Positions 31,673-40,608 of a stretch of 64,000 nucleotides of DNA are shown piece after piece (the first letter of the stretch is position 1; each line of letters begins with the position of its first letter). The stretch is from JAJDUF01 sp965214295. GTDB taxonomy: Bacteria > Chloroflexota > UBA11872 > UBA12225 > JAJDUF01. Both the position numbers and the translations under genes were made by a program. The notes below the pieces were generated by a model, which had not been told where the DNA came from, ran no database searches, and worked only from the letters and a program-made list of their open reading frames with translations. The DNA is taken from positions 3,472,001 through 3,536,000 of the forward strand of contig OZ243944.1 of NCBI GenBank assembly GCA_965214295.1, read 5' to 3'.

Positions 31673-34552
31673 CTACTCGTCCTGTACGCTCTGCTGTAGC
31701 TCGTGGAGCTTGGTCAAGGCTTCGAGTGGTGTCATCGCCATGACATCGAGCTGCTTGAGCTGCTCCACGACAGCGTGTGGTGGAGCGAACAGGGACAACT
31801 GCATAGCGCCAAGCTCCGGGCTGGCGGCCGGCTGCTGGGCACGCGGCGCCGGCTCAGTGGGCAGCTCGGTGCGAGCGCCGTCTTCGAGTGTGTGCAGCAC
31901 TTCTTCGGCGCGCCGGATGACGGCCCGCGGCACGCCGGCCAGGCGCGCAACGTGGATTCCGTAGCTGCGGTCGGCGCTGCCAGGCACCACGCGATGCAGG
32001 AAGATGACCTGATCGCCTTCCTCGCGGACATCCATCCGTGCCGTATGCACCCGCGGAAGTGCCCGCTCCAGCTCCGTTAGCTCATGGTAGTGCGTCGCGA
32101 AGAGCGTCCTGGCCCGTGTGTCGGGGTGGTTGTGCAGGTACTCGACCACGGCTTGGGCGATAGCCAGCCCGTCGTAGGTGCTCGTTCCCCGGCCGATCTC
32201 GTCGAGGAGGACGAGGCTCTGCGGCGTGGCATGCCGGAGGATGGTCGCCGTTTCGAGCATCTCGACCATAAACGTGCTGCGCCCGGTGGCGAGGTCGTCC
32301 TGCGCGCCCACGCGCGTGAAGATGCGGTCAACGAGGCCGATCTGCGCGCGGTCTGCCGGCACGAAACAGCCGACCTGGGCCAGCAGGGCGATCAGCGCTA
32401 CCATCCGCAGATAGGTGGATTTGCCGGCCATGTTCGGACCGGTCAGGAGCACGATCTGACGGTCGGCGGTATCGAGCCGGCAATCGTTGGCGACGAAGCC
32501 GGACGCGGCGGCGAGGCCGGGGCGATCCTCGGCCAATGCCTGTTCCAATGCCGCTTCCACCACCGGATGCCGGCCGGCGACAATCTCCAGCTCGCCGCGC
32601 TCGTCAAGCTCCGGTCGTGCATAGCGGCGCTGTACGGCGAGGTCGGCAAAGCCGAGGAGCACGTCGAGCTGTGCCAGGGCTTCCGCGCTGCGTTGGAGCC
32701 GCCGGTGGTAGCTGGCGATCTCTCGGAGCACGCGAGCGTAGAGATCGCGCTCCAGCTCGGCAATGCGCTCTTGGGCCGTGAGGACGCGCGTTTCGTATTC
32801 CTTAAGCTCGGGCGTGATGTATCGTTCGCCCTCCGTGAGCGTCTGGCGACGGACGTACTCCGCCGGCACCTCGCCTCGGTAGGCATTGCTGACCTGGATG
32901 TAGTAGCCAAAGACCTTGTTGTAGCCGACCTTGAGCGACTTGATGCCGGTGCGCCGCCGCTCCACACCTTCGAGCGACGCTATCCACCGGCGTGCCGTGG
33001 CGGTGCCGGTGACAAGCTCGTCCAGCTCCGCGCTAAAACCGGGCCGAATCAAGCGCCCTTCGCCGGCCGGACCAACCGCCTCGGTATCTCTCGACTCGTT
33101 GTCGGCCGCCACGAGCGCACGCTCGATCAGCGCGGCGACTTCCGGGCAGGGATCAATCGCGGTTAGCAGCTGCGCCAGCGGGCCGTCCGGCTGCGTCTCA
33201 TTGCCCGCCTCCTGGCTGTCTTCGCCCCGGCCCTCTCCTAAGGGGAGAGGCCGTCGCAGGCGCTCGCTCGCCAGGAGACTCTCGCGAATGGCGACCAGCG
33301 CATTCGGTGGCGCCGATCCCTGGACGACCCGGTTGGTGAGGCGCTCCAGATCGCCGACGTGCCGCAAGTCTGCGCTCAGGTCGGCCCGCAGCGGGCCGTT
33401 GTCGACCAGTGTGGCTACGATGTCGTGGCGCCGGCCCAGCGCGACGAGATCGCGGAGCGGCAGGTTCAGCCAGCGACGCAGTAGGCGCGCGCCAAGGGGG
33501 GTCCGGGTCCCGTCAACGACGGAGACGAGGGTTGAGACGGCCTCCTGACGACGCCCGCCGGTACCACCTTTGCGAGGCGTATCGGATTGAGTCAACGGGT
33601 GCGCTACCTGGCCGCCGGCACGCTGCGCCGGCTCCAGGATTTCCAAGTTATATCGCGTGAACGTATCGAGCGTAACGTAGCGGCCCGGATTGTACGAGCG
33701 CACCTCAGCCAGCGAGGTCAACAGCCGCGCGTGCGTCTGCTCCAAGTAGGCGACGAGCGCCCCGGCAGCCGCGACGGCCGCCGGCTGGCGGTCGAGGCCA
33801 AAGCCCTCCAAGGAAGCGACTTCGTATCGGGCAAGTAGCGACTCCTCGGCTGTCGTTGGGTCGAAGCGCCAGCGCTCGTAAGGAGTCACCAGGCCGGTCA
33901 GCGGTCCGCCGCCGGTCTCGATTCGGGGCCACCAGCCAGGTAGCCCATCGCCGTCATTATCGTCCTTCGGGACCAGCACCTCGGCCGGCTGGAGTCGATC
34001 TAGCTCCTGACGCAGCTCGGTGGCCCATTGCTCGCCGCCAAACTGCGTAGCCGCAAACTCGCCGGTAGACACGTCCGCATACGCCAGCCCCGCTTGGCGT
34101 CCGTGGACGGCGACGGCACATAGGTAGTTGTTCCGGGCCGCCGTGAGCATGTCCGGTTCGGCGACAGTGCCCGGTGTGACCACGCGGACAACCTTGCGCT
34201 CCATCATGGAGGTGCTGGCGCGCCTGGCACCGCGGCGTGCGTCCGGCGTCACCACCCGACCGTTCCGTGTCGGCGCCTGCGACTCCGGCGTGACTTGCTC
34301 ACAGACGGCCACCCGCTCGCCGGCGGCAATCAGACGCGCGATATACGTGTCGGCGGCGTGCGCGGGTACCCCGGCCATCGGCACGCGATTGCCGCGGCCC
34401 ATTTCGCGCGACGTCAGAGTGATCTGCAGGAGCTGCGCCGCCCGTTCGGCGTCGGCATCGAAGGTCTCGTAGAAGTCGCCCAGCCGGAAGAACAGGATGG
34501 TGTCCGGGTGCTGGCGCTTGAGCCGCAGGTATTGTCGGCGTAGTGGGGTCAT
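31673..34552 (-). CDS. mutS: DNA mismatch repair protein MutS
   Basis: 959 residues. The mismatch-wedge FYE motif is at residues 27-29; the ABC-type ATPase domain carries Walker A GPNMAGKST (about 704-712), Walker B LVLLDEIGRGTS and the FATHYHEL H-loop; the C-terminal dimerisation helix and a beta-clamp-like MQLSLFAPP segment are present. Several polar inserts make it longer than the usual 850-880: DNDGDGLPGWWP near 210, TPRKGGTGGRRQ near 345, and the PLPLGEGRGED block at about 434-445, which is encoded by a palindromic repeat (33229-33253). Identification is certain. No mutL is adjacent. Confidence 0.96.
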   Translation of the reverse strand: MTPLRRQYLRLKRQHPDTILFFRLGDFYETFDADAERAAQLLQITLTSREMGRGNRVPMAGVPAHAADTYIARLIAAGERVAVCEQVTPESQAPTRNGRVVTPDARRGARRASTSMMERKVVRVVTPGTVAEPDMLTAARNNYLCAVAVHGRQAGLAYADVSTGEFAATQFGGEQWATELRQELDRLQPAEVLVPKDDNDGDGLPGWWPRIETGGGPLTGLVTPYERWRFDPTTAEESLLARYEVASLEGFGLDRQPAAVAAAGALVAYLEQTHARLLTSLAEVRSYNPGRYVTLDTFTRYNLEILEPAQRAGGQVAHPLTQSDTPRKGGTGGRRQEAVSTLVSVVDGTRTPLGARLLRRWLNLPLRDLVALGRRHDIVATLVDNGPLRADLSADLRHVGDLERLTNRVVQGSAPPNALVAIRESLLASERLRRPLPLGEGRGEDSQEAGNETQPDGPLAQLLTAIDPCPEVAALIERALVAADNESRDTEAVGPAGEGRLIRPGFSAELDELVTGTATARRWIASLEGVERRRTGIKSLKVGYNKVFGYYIQVSNAYRGEVPAEYVRRQTLTEGERYITPELKEYETRVLTAQERIAELERDLYARVLREIASYHRRLQRSAEALAQLDVLLGFADLAVQRRYARPELDERGELEIVAGRHPVVEAALEQALAEDRPGLAAASGFVANDCRLDTADRQIVLLTGPNMAGKSTYLRMVALIALLAQVGCFVPADRAQIGLVDRIFTRVGAQDDLATGRSTFMVEMLETATILRHATPQSLVLLDEIGRGTSTYDGLAIAQAVVEYLHNHPDTRARTLFATHYHELTELERALPRVHTARMDVREEGDQVIFLHRVVPGSADRSYGIHVARLAGVPRAVIRRAEEVLHTLEDGARTELPTEPAPRAQQPAASPELGAMQLSLFAPPHAVVEQLKQLDVMAMTPLEALTKLHELQQSVQDE
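33229..33253. repeat. Palindromic repeat inside mutS
   Basis: CCCTCTCC...GGAGAGG palindrome with short spacer TAAG, flanked by GG/CC, lying in frame in the mutS reading frame and giving PLPLGEGRG. A matching arm pair CCCTCTC/GAGAGGG occurs in the intergenic stretch 18117-18139. It encodes an insertion absent from the usual MutS domain plan. Confidence 0.5.
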
Positions 34553-34624
34553 GGTGCTATGTAGAGTGTCCGAGCGCGACCGAGGCTGTCCAATGGCTGA
34601 CGAAAGCCGGCTGGCACAATGCTA

Positions 34625-35286
34625 TTACTCCGCTGGCGGTGGCGCAAGGGAGGCTTTACCGGTACGTGCCAAGCCTACCACCAGCACCATCGCGGCGGCC
34701 GCGAGCAGAGCTACCACGAGCCAGCCGGCATGAGCGGCCAAGTAGAGGTCGAAGCTACCCTGTTGCTGCCCGTACCGGAAGCGGAGTAGCCGCAGTTGTG
34801 CGCCGATCACCGAGAAATTGGGTGTCCACGTGATGATCCATAGCGAGGCATCCATTGCCCAGAGGTTCTGCCAGCCACGATTAAAGTCAAACAGCACGGC
34901 CAGGCCGTTCACTACGGCGCCCCATAGCCCCAGTCCGGCGAGCGCGCTCATTGCCACATAGTTGCAGGCGTTGCGGCGGATAAAGGCCGCCAAAGGCAGG
35001 CAGAGCATGGGGATCATAGTGACCAGGTAGCGTGATGCCCAGGTCGGTTCGGCCCGCCAGGCTCCAAAGCTGCCGTAAAAGAGGATGAAGCCTACTGCAA
35101 GGGCGGCAATCACTGTTGCCAGGGCTGGCCTGTCGTCAGCGTCACCATAGTAACGCTGGCGCTCACCACCTCGGCGAACAAGAGGACGCCCCAACGCCAT
35201 GCATTGGGACGATGACCCGGCTGGGGGTTGCCTACTGGCAGTGCTGCTGCCGGCGCGCTAACAACCGTCGATGCGCGGTCATCCAT
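34625..35286 (-). pseudogene. Frameshifted remnant of an integral membrane protein
   Basis: A frame starting at ATG 35286 overlaps the stop of the upstream hydrolase by 8 bp, as coupled genes do. It encodes a 58-residue piece (MDDRASTVV..., then a membrane-like RWGVLLFAEVVSASVTMV) before TGA at 35110. The next frame continues from about 35130 with a 150-residue membrane protein (ALATVIAALAVGFILF, then WASRYLVTMIPMLCLPLAAF and two more hydrophobic segments). The C-terminal half resembles the end of glycosyltransferase-39-type membrane enzymes, which are near 500 residues, so both a frameshift and an internal deletion seem likely. A sequencing error could explain the shift but not the short length. 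Confidence 0.5.
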
Positions 35287-36094
35287 CGCACTCTCCCCTG
35301 CTATCGCTCGGTGCTGGAGAGGGAGCCGGGGGGTGCGGTGCAGAGTGACGGTGCTGCGCGTCTATCAGCGCGCGCAGACGCCTGAGCGCTTCCGGGGCCT
35401 GGCGGCTCTTCATGCCGTGGGGAGGATACGGCTGCAAATTATCGTTCCATAGCCATACCTGGATGTTTTCCACCCCACGGAGTCGTCCTCCTGAGGGGTC
35501 GAGCCAGTTGTTGATGGTGAGGCACGACACGTCGGCCGGAGGCTGCCAGCGCAGGGTCGGTCGTAGCCCCCACCGAAATGCCGCTCCTATCACCTCACGC
35601 AGCGGATCGAGCGGCACGTCCACGAATATCGCGCCTAGCGGTCGTGTGCCGGTACCCCACGACCAATTGGCTCCGAGGAGGTATTTGATGACCGCACCGC
35701 CCTTACTGTGTCCCACGAGCACCACGTTGCGGAGCGTCTGCAAGTCCGCGCGGACTTGCAGCGCGGCGTGGCGCACATCGCCGTGCGTCGAGCCGCCGGG
35801 GGTGCGTTGCCAGTTGTAGAAATACACGCGGTATGCGGCCATGAGCGCCGACCGGGCGTGATCGGCGTCGTGTGGCACCGGTTGCTGCGTCCGCGCCCAG
35901 AGCGAGGCGAACTGTTGCCACTCCGCCTCGGACCAGCTATGAAAGGCGCATGCCCAGCTCTTCCAGGCGACCGGATTGTTCCACCAGGGGTCGGTCCAGA
36001 TGCCCGCGATGCAGTAGATGATCGCTGCGTCCGGCCAAGGCGCCAAGCTACCGTCGGTCTCGGGCAGATCGAGGGCACTGCCGCGCATGTCCAT
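35279..36094 (-). CDS. Alpha/beta-hydrolase-like protein
   Basis: 271 residues. The nucleophile elbow GHSKG (residues 128-132) after a hydrophobic strand (VVLVGHSKGG) and an oxyanion-type strand at the N-terminus (IIYCIAGIW) point to a lipase/esterase fold. Residues 54-66 (WSEAEWQQFASLW) are almost the same as a segment of the RseP protein encoded next door, and the DNA is 76% identical over 50 bp (35892-35941 against 37024-37073). No signal peptide is seen. Substrate unknown. It lies 46 bp downstream of rseP in the same direction. Confidence 0.65.
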   Translation of the reverse strand: MDMRGSALDLPETDGSLAPWPDAAIIYCIAGIWTDPWWNNPVAWKSWACAFHSWSEAEWQQFASLWARTQQPVPHDADHARSALMAAYRVYFYNWQRTPGGSTHGDVRHAALQVRADLQTLRNVVLVGHSKGGAVIKYLLGANWSWGTGTRPLGAIFVDVPLDPLREVIGAAFRWGLRPTLRWQPPADVSCLTINNWLDPSGGRLRGVENIQVWLWNDNLQPYPPHGMKSRQAPEALRRLRALIDAQHRHSAPHPPAPSPAPSDSRGECDG

Positions 36095-36140
36095 AGCACC
36101 GGACTACCGAGCAGGATCGGTTGGGATACGGCTGGGCCGG

Positions 36141-37310
36141 CTAACCCACTAACCGGAGGATGTCATGGTACGAGATGTACACCATCAGCATGATGAGGAA
36201 TACCAAGCCGATCAGGTGAATGACACCCTCGGTGGCCGGATTGATCCGCCGTCCGCCGCGTAGTCCTTCCAGACCGACGAACGCGAGCCGCGCCCCGTCG
36301 AGACCGGGAATCGGCAGGATGTTCAGGATGGCGAGGTTGAGCGACAGGAAGCCGGTGAGGTTGAGTAGCTGCGCCACACCGTCCTGTGCCGCCTCGCCAG
36401 TGAGTCGTGCGATACCCACCGGGCCGGCCACGTCGGGCGCAAGCTGCCCGGTGGCGATCATGAAGAGGCCGCGGATGAGCAGGCCCAGCAACTCGCCGGT
36501 CCGCTGAACCCCCAAGGGCAGCGCCTCCCAAGGGGGATACCTGACGAGCGGTGGCCCGAGCGCAATGCCGAGCGCTCCCTGCTGCGCCGACGTGGTGATC
36601 CGCGGGATGGCGGAGGTAGTGACCTCGGTGCCGTCGCGCATGATCGTGATGGAGAGCGGCTTACCCAGCGACCGCTGGATGGTAGTCCGCACCGTTTCCA
36701 GTTGCTCGACCGCTTCGTCATCCATACGCAGCAATATATCGCCGGGTTGCAGGCCCGCTCGTTCTGCCGGAGAGTCCGCCCGCACCTCGTGGACTTGGAT
36801 TTCTCGGCAAGAGCTGCAGGGAGCGCCGATCATGTAGGCGACCGCGAAGAGCAGCGGGGCGAGCAGCAGGTTCATTCCGACCCCGGCTACGAGGACGAGC
36901 GCGCGCTGGGAGAGACTTTTGCTGGCGAAGCTGTCGCTGTTATCTTCCCCGGCCGGGGGGTTGTAAGTAGTAATGAGCGCTATCTGCCTCCGTCTGGACT
37001 CCGGTTGCGGAAGCCGCTTCGCCTGCATCCAGAGGGTGGCGAACTGTTGCCACTCGAACTCGGTCCAGGTGTCTTCCCGTGCCTGCGGTGCGCCATTCTC
37101 GCCCTTCATCTTCACAAACCCGCCCAAGGGCAAGAGGTTGATCGAGAACAGCGTATCGTTGCGCCGGATGCCGAAGAGGCGCGGCGGAATGCCGAGGCCG
37201 AATTCTTGCACGCGGATACCGGCACGCCGGGCCGCGACGAAATGGCCGATTTCGTGTGCGAGCACGAGCACACTGAGGACGACGAGAAACCAGAGGATCG
37301 TGAGGAACAT
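36141..37310 (-). CDS. rseP: Site-2 protease family, RseP-type zinc metalloprotease
   Basis: Membrane protease that cuts anti-sigma factors or signal-peptide remnants within the membrane. 389 residues from ATG 37310. HEIGH (His19, Glu20, His23) binds zinc; a PDZ domain (about residues 165-240) is followed by the LNILPIPGLDGAR motif with the third ligand Asp. Between GGFVKMKGEN and FASKSLSQRAL, where relatives have about a dozen residues, there are about 50 extra residues (72-121). They contain TEFEWQQFATLW, shared with the neighbouring hydrolase. It is 10 bp downstream of dxr, a common bacterial order. Confidence 0.9.
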   Translation of the reverse strand: MFLTILWFLVVLSVLVLAHEIGHFVAARRAGIRVQEFGLGIPPRLFGIRRNDTLFSINLLPLGGFVKMKGENGAPQAREDTWTEFEWQQFATLWMQAKRLPQPESRRRQIALITTYNPPAGEDNSDSFASKSLSQRALVLVAGVGMNLLLAPLLFAVAYMIGAPCSSCREIQVHEVRADSPAERAGLQPGDILLRMDDEAVEQLETVRTTIQRSLGKPLSITIMRDGTEVTTSAIPRITTSAQQGALGIALGPPLVRYPPWEALPLGVQRTGELLGLLIRGLFMIATGQLAPDVAGPVGIARLTGEAAQDGVAQLLNLTGFLSLNLAILNILPIPGLDGARLAFVGLEGLRGGRRINPATEGVIHLIGLVFLIMLMVYISYHDILRLVG

Positions 37311-37320
37311 ACCTAGGATG

Positions 37321-38553
37321 TTACCGTGTCTGTGGGCCAACCGGCATACGACCGGTGCGCTGGGCTGTCCGTCGAGCGCACCGGTCGGCCTGTCGGAGCG
37401 CCCAGCGTTCGACTGCAAGCAACTGCTCGACGCTCTCGACCGCCTGCGGTGGGTGCTCGTACAGCACTGCTTCGATCACCGTGGCGATGTCGGTGAACGG
37501 CAGCCGGCCCTCGATGAACCACCGGACGGCCACCTCGTCGGCGGCGCAGAGCACGGCAGGGGCCGTACCCCCCAAGCGCCCGGCCTGGCGGGCCAACGAC
37601 AGGCACGGGAACCGTACCGGATCGGGTGCCTCGAAGGTAAGCTGGCCTAGCGCGGCCAGGTCGAGTGGCCGGAAGTCGCTGGCGAGGCGCTGTGGGTACC
37701 CCAGTGCGTACTGGATCGGTAGCTCCATGTCGGGATAGCCGAGCTGGGCCTTGACCGACCCGTCGCTGAACTCGACCAGCGAGTGGACGATACTCTGGGG
37801 ATGGATCACCACGTCCACGTAATCGAGCGTGCGACCGAATAGTATGCCGGCTTCGAGGACTTCCAGCCCCTTGTTCATCAGTGTTGCCGAATCGATAGTG
37901 ATCTTTGGCCCCATCTGCCACGTTGGATGGGCGAGCGCTTGCTCCGGTGTGATCTTGGCCATCTCAGCGGCCGGTAGCGCACGGAAAGGACCGCCGGAGG
38001 CCGTCAGGATGATGCGGGTAAGGCGCGAGCGATCCTCGCCTACGAGACATTGGAAGATGGCGCTGTGCTCGCTGTCAACGGGCAGGATCGCCGCACCTTG
38101 CCGGTCCGCTGCTGCAAAGAGCAGGTCGCTGGCGGCGATAAGGGACTCCTTGTTGGCCAACGCCACGTCAATGCCGGACTCCAAGGCGGCCAGGATGGCC
38201 GACAGGCCGACCAAGCCGGTCGTCGCCGCAACCACAATGTCCGGCTTGGTGGATAGGGTGAGGTCGCTTAGGCTATCCGCGCCAGAATGTACCCGTGTCC
38301 TGCCAAGACTGCTCGATTGGAGGTCTTTCAAGGCAATACCGTGCTGGCCGTCCGTCCGCGCGGTCGGCTGCGGCGGAGCGTGGGTGATGGCAATTGCTTC
38401 CGGCCGGAACTCCCGCGCCTGATCGAGCAGGAGCGCCAGATTACGCCCTGCAGCCAGCCCGACGACCGTGAAAGATGCGGGCTGGGCGCGAATGACGTTG
38501 AGGGCCTGATGGCCAACCGAGCCGGTTGAACCGAGAATGACAACACGTTTCAT
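37321..38553 (-). CDS. dxr: 1-deoxy-D-xylulose-5-phosphate reductoisomerase
   Basis: Second step of the methylerythritol-phosphate pathway to isoprenoids: NADPH-dependent rearrangement of DXP to MEP. 410 residues from ATG 38553. Signature parts: GSTGSVGHQAL for NADPH, ALANKESL, PVDSEHSAIFQ with metal-binding Asp/Glu, and HPTWQMGPKITIDSATLMNKGLEV (quoted in pieces). An insert of about 30 residues (TDGQHGIALKDLQSSSLG and after) sits before DIVVAATTG, longer than usual. Its product feeds undecaprenyl synthesis by the uppS gene of the same cluster. Identification is certain. Confidence 0.96.
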   Translation of the reverse strand: MKRVVILGSTGSVGHQALNVIRAQPASFTVVGLAAGRNLALLLDQAREFRPEAIAITHAPPQPTARTDGQHGIALKDLQSSSLGRTRVHSGADSLSDLTLSTKPDIVVAATTGLVGLSAILAALESGIDVALANKESLIAASDLLFAAADRQGAAILPVDSEHSAIFQCLVGEDRSRLTRIILTASGGPFRALPAAEMAKITPEQALAHPTWQMGPKITIDSATLMNKGLEVLEAGILFGRTLDYVDVVIHPQSIVHSLVEFSDGSVKAQLGYPDMELPIQYALGYPQRLASDFRPLDLAALGQLTFEAPDPVRFPCLSLARQAGRLGGTAPAVLCAADEVAVRWFIEGRLPFTDIATVIEAVLYEHPPQAVESVEQLLAVERWALRQADRCARRTAQRTGRMPVGPQTR

Positions 38554-38627
38554 AGTAGCTCTGCTGTGGGCGCTTTGAGTTGCGCCGGATTGGGCCTGAG
38601 GCGGCCAGGTGGACTCCCAGCTGCTTG

Positions 38628-39557
38628 TCACCCGGCCGGAGCGACCACGAGCGTCACATAGTAATATACGACAAGCACGGAGAAAAGTAGACTATCTATC
38701 CGGTCGAGCATCCCGCCGTGTCCGGGGATGAGGCCGCCGGCGTCCTTGGTGCCGGCCTGGCGCTTGATGAGAGATTCGGCGAGGTCACCGATCTGCGCCG
38801 CGGCGGCGACGCCGAGAGCGAGCGGTATGGCCTGCCAGTGCCAGAGCGGAAGCGCCTGCCAGCCCCAAAACGTCAGCGGCAAGCCACTGGCAACGGTCAC
38901 GAGAGCGACGGCGACGGTGCCACCGGCGACACCCTCCCAGGTTTTGTTGGGGCTGATCTGGGGCAGGAAGCGGTGCTGTCCCAGGAATGACCCGGTGAAG
39001 TAGGCGGCCGTATCGTAAGCCCAAGTGGCCGCCAGCACGTAGAATACCCACCCGCGTCCGTCCTCAGCCGGTCCAACCAGACGCAGGGGGATGAAGTGCC
39101 CCAGCAGCCAGGCGACGTACAGGCAGCCGCTCATCGTGGCAATCGCGTTGACGCAGCCCTGGCGGCCGGGCGAGCGCCGGAACACCTCGAAACCGAGCGG
39201 CACGACAATGCAGGCGGTGACGAGCAACTGACTGGCCGGCTCGCGCCACTCGCCGAACAGCTCGAATCCGACGAGCTGGTCGCCGCCGAGTACGGCCAGG
39301 AGCAGCAGCGCCAGGGCATAACCGAGAGCCGGTCGAGGCTGCCAACCCGCGTGCTGCGCCAGCGCATAGACTTCGCGGAGCGCCAGATAGGTGATGAGTA
39401 CCGCGCCCACGAGGTACAGTGGGCCACCAAAGTAGGCGGCCACGAGAATTGCGGGGGCGATGACGAGCGCCGATGCGAGGCGTCGCCGCAGGGCGAGGAA
39501 CCACCGTGCCGGGAGCCGGCGGACCAGGGCCGTGGGCTGTGCCTGCTGCTTGCTCAT
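38628..39557 (-). CDS. cdsA: Phosphatidate cytidylyltransferase
   Basis: Makes CDP-diacylglycerol from CTP and phosphatidate; integral membrane, 309 residues with about eight hydrophobic segments. The CdsA signature is in the C-terminal third: QIGDLAESLIKRQAGTKDAG then PGHGGMLDRIDS, with the metal-binding acidic residues. A preceding SPNKTWEGVAGG block is also typical. It lies between dxr and uppS on the same strand; together with plsC elsewhere in the window it covers early phospholipid synthesis. Confidence 0.95.
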   Translation of the reverse strand: MSKQQAQPTALVRRLPARWFLALRRRLASALVIAPAILVAAYFGGPLYLVGAVLITYLALREVYALAQHAGWQPRPALGYALALLLLAVLGGDQLVGFELFGEWREPASQLLVTACIVVPLGFEVFRRSPGRQGCVNAIATMSGCLYVAWLLGHFIPLRLVGPAEDGRGWVFYVLAATWAYDTAAYFTGSFLGQHRFLPQISPNKTWEGVAGGTVAVALVTVASGLPLTFWGWQALPLWHWQAIPLALGVAAAAQIGDLAESLIKRQAGTKDAGGLIPGHGGMLDRIDSLLFSVLVVYYYVTLVVAPAG

Positions 39558-39639
39558 GGTCGGGGTGGTGCATCAGGCGCCGCACCCATCGTGGGTGTCG
39601 TCAGGCCAGCCGCTGTGGGTGCCCAGTCATTCACGGCAT

Positions 39640-40557
39640 CTAGCCAGGTCCGAGAGCGGCAGCCCCATTTGATTTGGCTGCAAGGGGAGCGTCTGGCGGT
39701 TGGTGATTACCGGTGGTCTCCGGCAAGACACGCCCGAAGCGCCGCACGCGCTGGCTATAGGCTGCCAGCGCGTGATAGTACTCGCGTACGTCGAAGGCCG
39801 GCCAGAGGACCGGCGTCACGTAAACCTCGCTATAGATTGATTGCCACGTGAGGAAGTTGGATGAGCGCATCTCGCCACCGGGCAGAATAATCAAATCCGG
39901 ATCGGGCTGCCCCGCCGTGTAGAGATACTGGCTGATCGTGTCTTCCGTGACGGATTCCGCCGGTAGACCGGCGCGAATGATTCCCTGGAGTGCCCGCACG
40001 ATTTCGGCCCGCCCACCGTAGTTGAACGCGACGTTCAAGATCAGGCGTTGATTGTGGCGTGTGAGTGCGAGCGCTTCTTGGATACGGTCCGCGAGATGTG
40101 TGGGCACTCCCTCCAGGGAGCCGAGATGCCGAATCTGTACGCCGTTGGCGTGTAGCTCCGGCGTCTCCCGCTTGATGGCCTCGCCGAGGATCGTGAGGAT
40201 AGCGTCCACTTCGGCCTGTGGCCGGTTCCAGTTCTCGGTCGAGAAGGCATAGACGGTGACAATACGGATGCCGAACTGTACGGAGGCTTCCAAGATCGGG
40301 CGTAGATTTTTGGTCCCACGCCGATGGCCTGCTATGCGGGGGAGACTACGCGCCCGTGCCCAACGTCCGTTCCCGTCCATCTTGATGGCCACGTGCCTGG
40401 GCACGCGGGGTAGGCGCGGAAATTCGGCTGGCCAAGCGGTGCCGGCGGCCAACGCGCGTGTCCCGTTGCCGGCCTGCATTTCCGGTGTTGCCAGGCTTGC
40501 GCCACCGCTTCCTACTTGATTGTGCAGACCTGGCGTACTCTCCACGGAAGCTGTCAT
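39640..40557 (-). CDS. uppS: Undecaprenyl diphosphate synthase (cis-prenyltransferase), altered active-site motif
   Basis: Builds the C55 lipid carrier for cell-wall synthesis from farnesyl and isopentenyl diphosphates. 305 residues with a ~50-residue N-terminal extension. The catalytic Asp61 in VAIKMDGNGRWA and YAFSTENWNRP are intact. However, the normally conserved RTGGE-x-R-x-SNF pattern near the end reads LPGGEMRSSNF (residues 225-235): the first Arg, which binds the isopentenyl diphosphate, is replaced by Leu, while Arg231 and Ser233 stay. Activity is still likely given the other motifs and operon context, but the change is unusual. Confidence 0.9.
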   Translation of the reverse strand: MTASVESTPGLHNQVGSGGASLATPEMQAGNGTRALAAGTAWPAEFPRLPRVPRHVAIKMDGNGRWARARSLPRIAGHRRGTKNLRPILEASVQFGIRIVTVYAFSTENWNRPQAEVDAILTILGEAIKRETPELHANGVQIRHLGSLEGVPTHLADRIQEALALTRHNQRLILNVAFNYGGRAEIVRALQGIIRAGLPAESVTEDTISQYLYTAGQPDPDLIILPGGEMRSSNFLTWQSIYSEVYVTPVLWPAFDVREYYHALAAYSQRVRRFGRVLPETTGNHQPPDAPLAAKSNGAAALGPG

Positions 40558-40608
40558 ACGCCTCCTGTTCCCCCTGTTGTTGTCACCCTTTAACGACCGG
40601 GGACCGGA

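Noticed and set aside
32084..33166. Open frame on the plus strand opposite mutS
   Set aside because: Shadow frame; MutS motifs are on the minus strand.
34625..35286. Selenocysteine readthrough at the TGA in the broken membrane-protein gene
   Set aside because: The downstream continuation is in a different frame, so readthrough would not join the two halves; no SECIS-like hairpin is evident.
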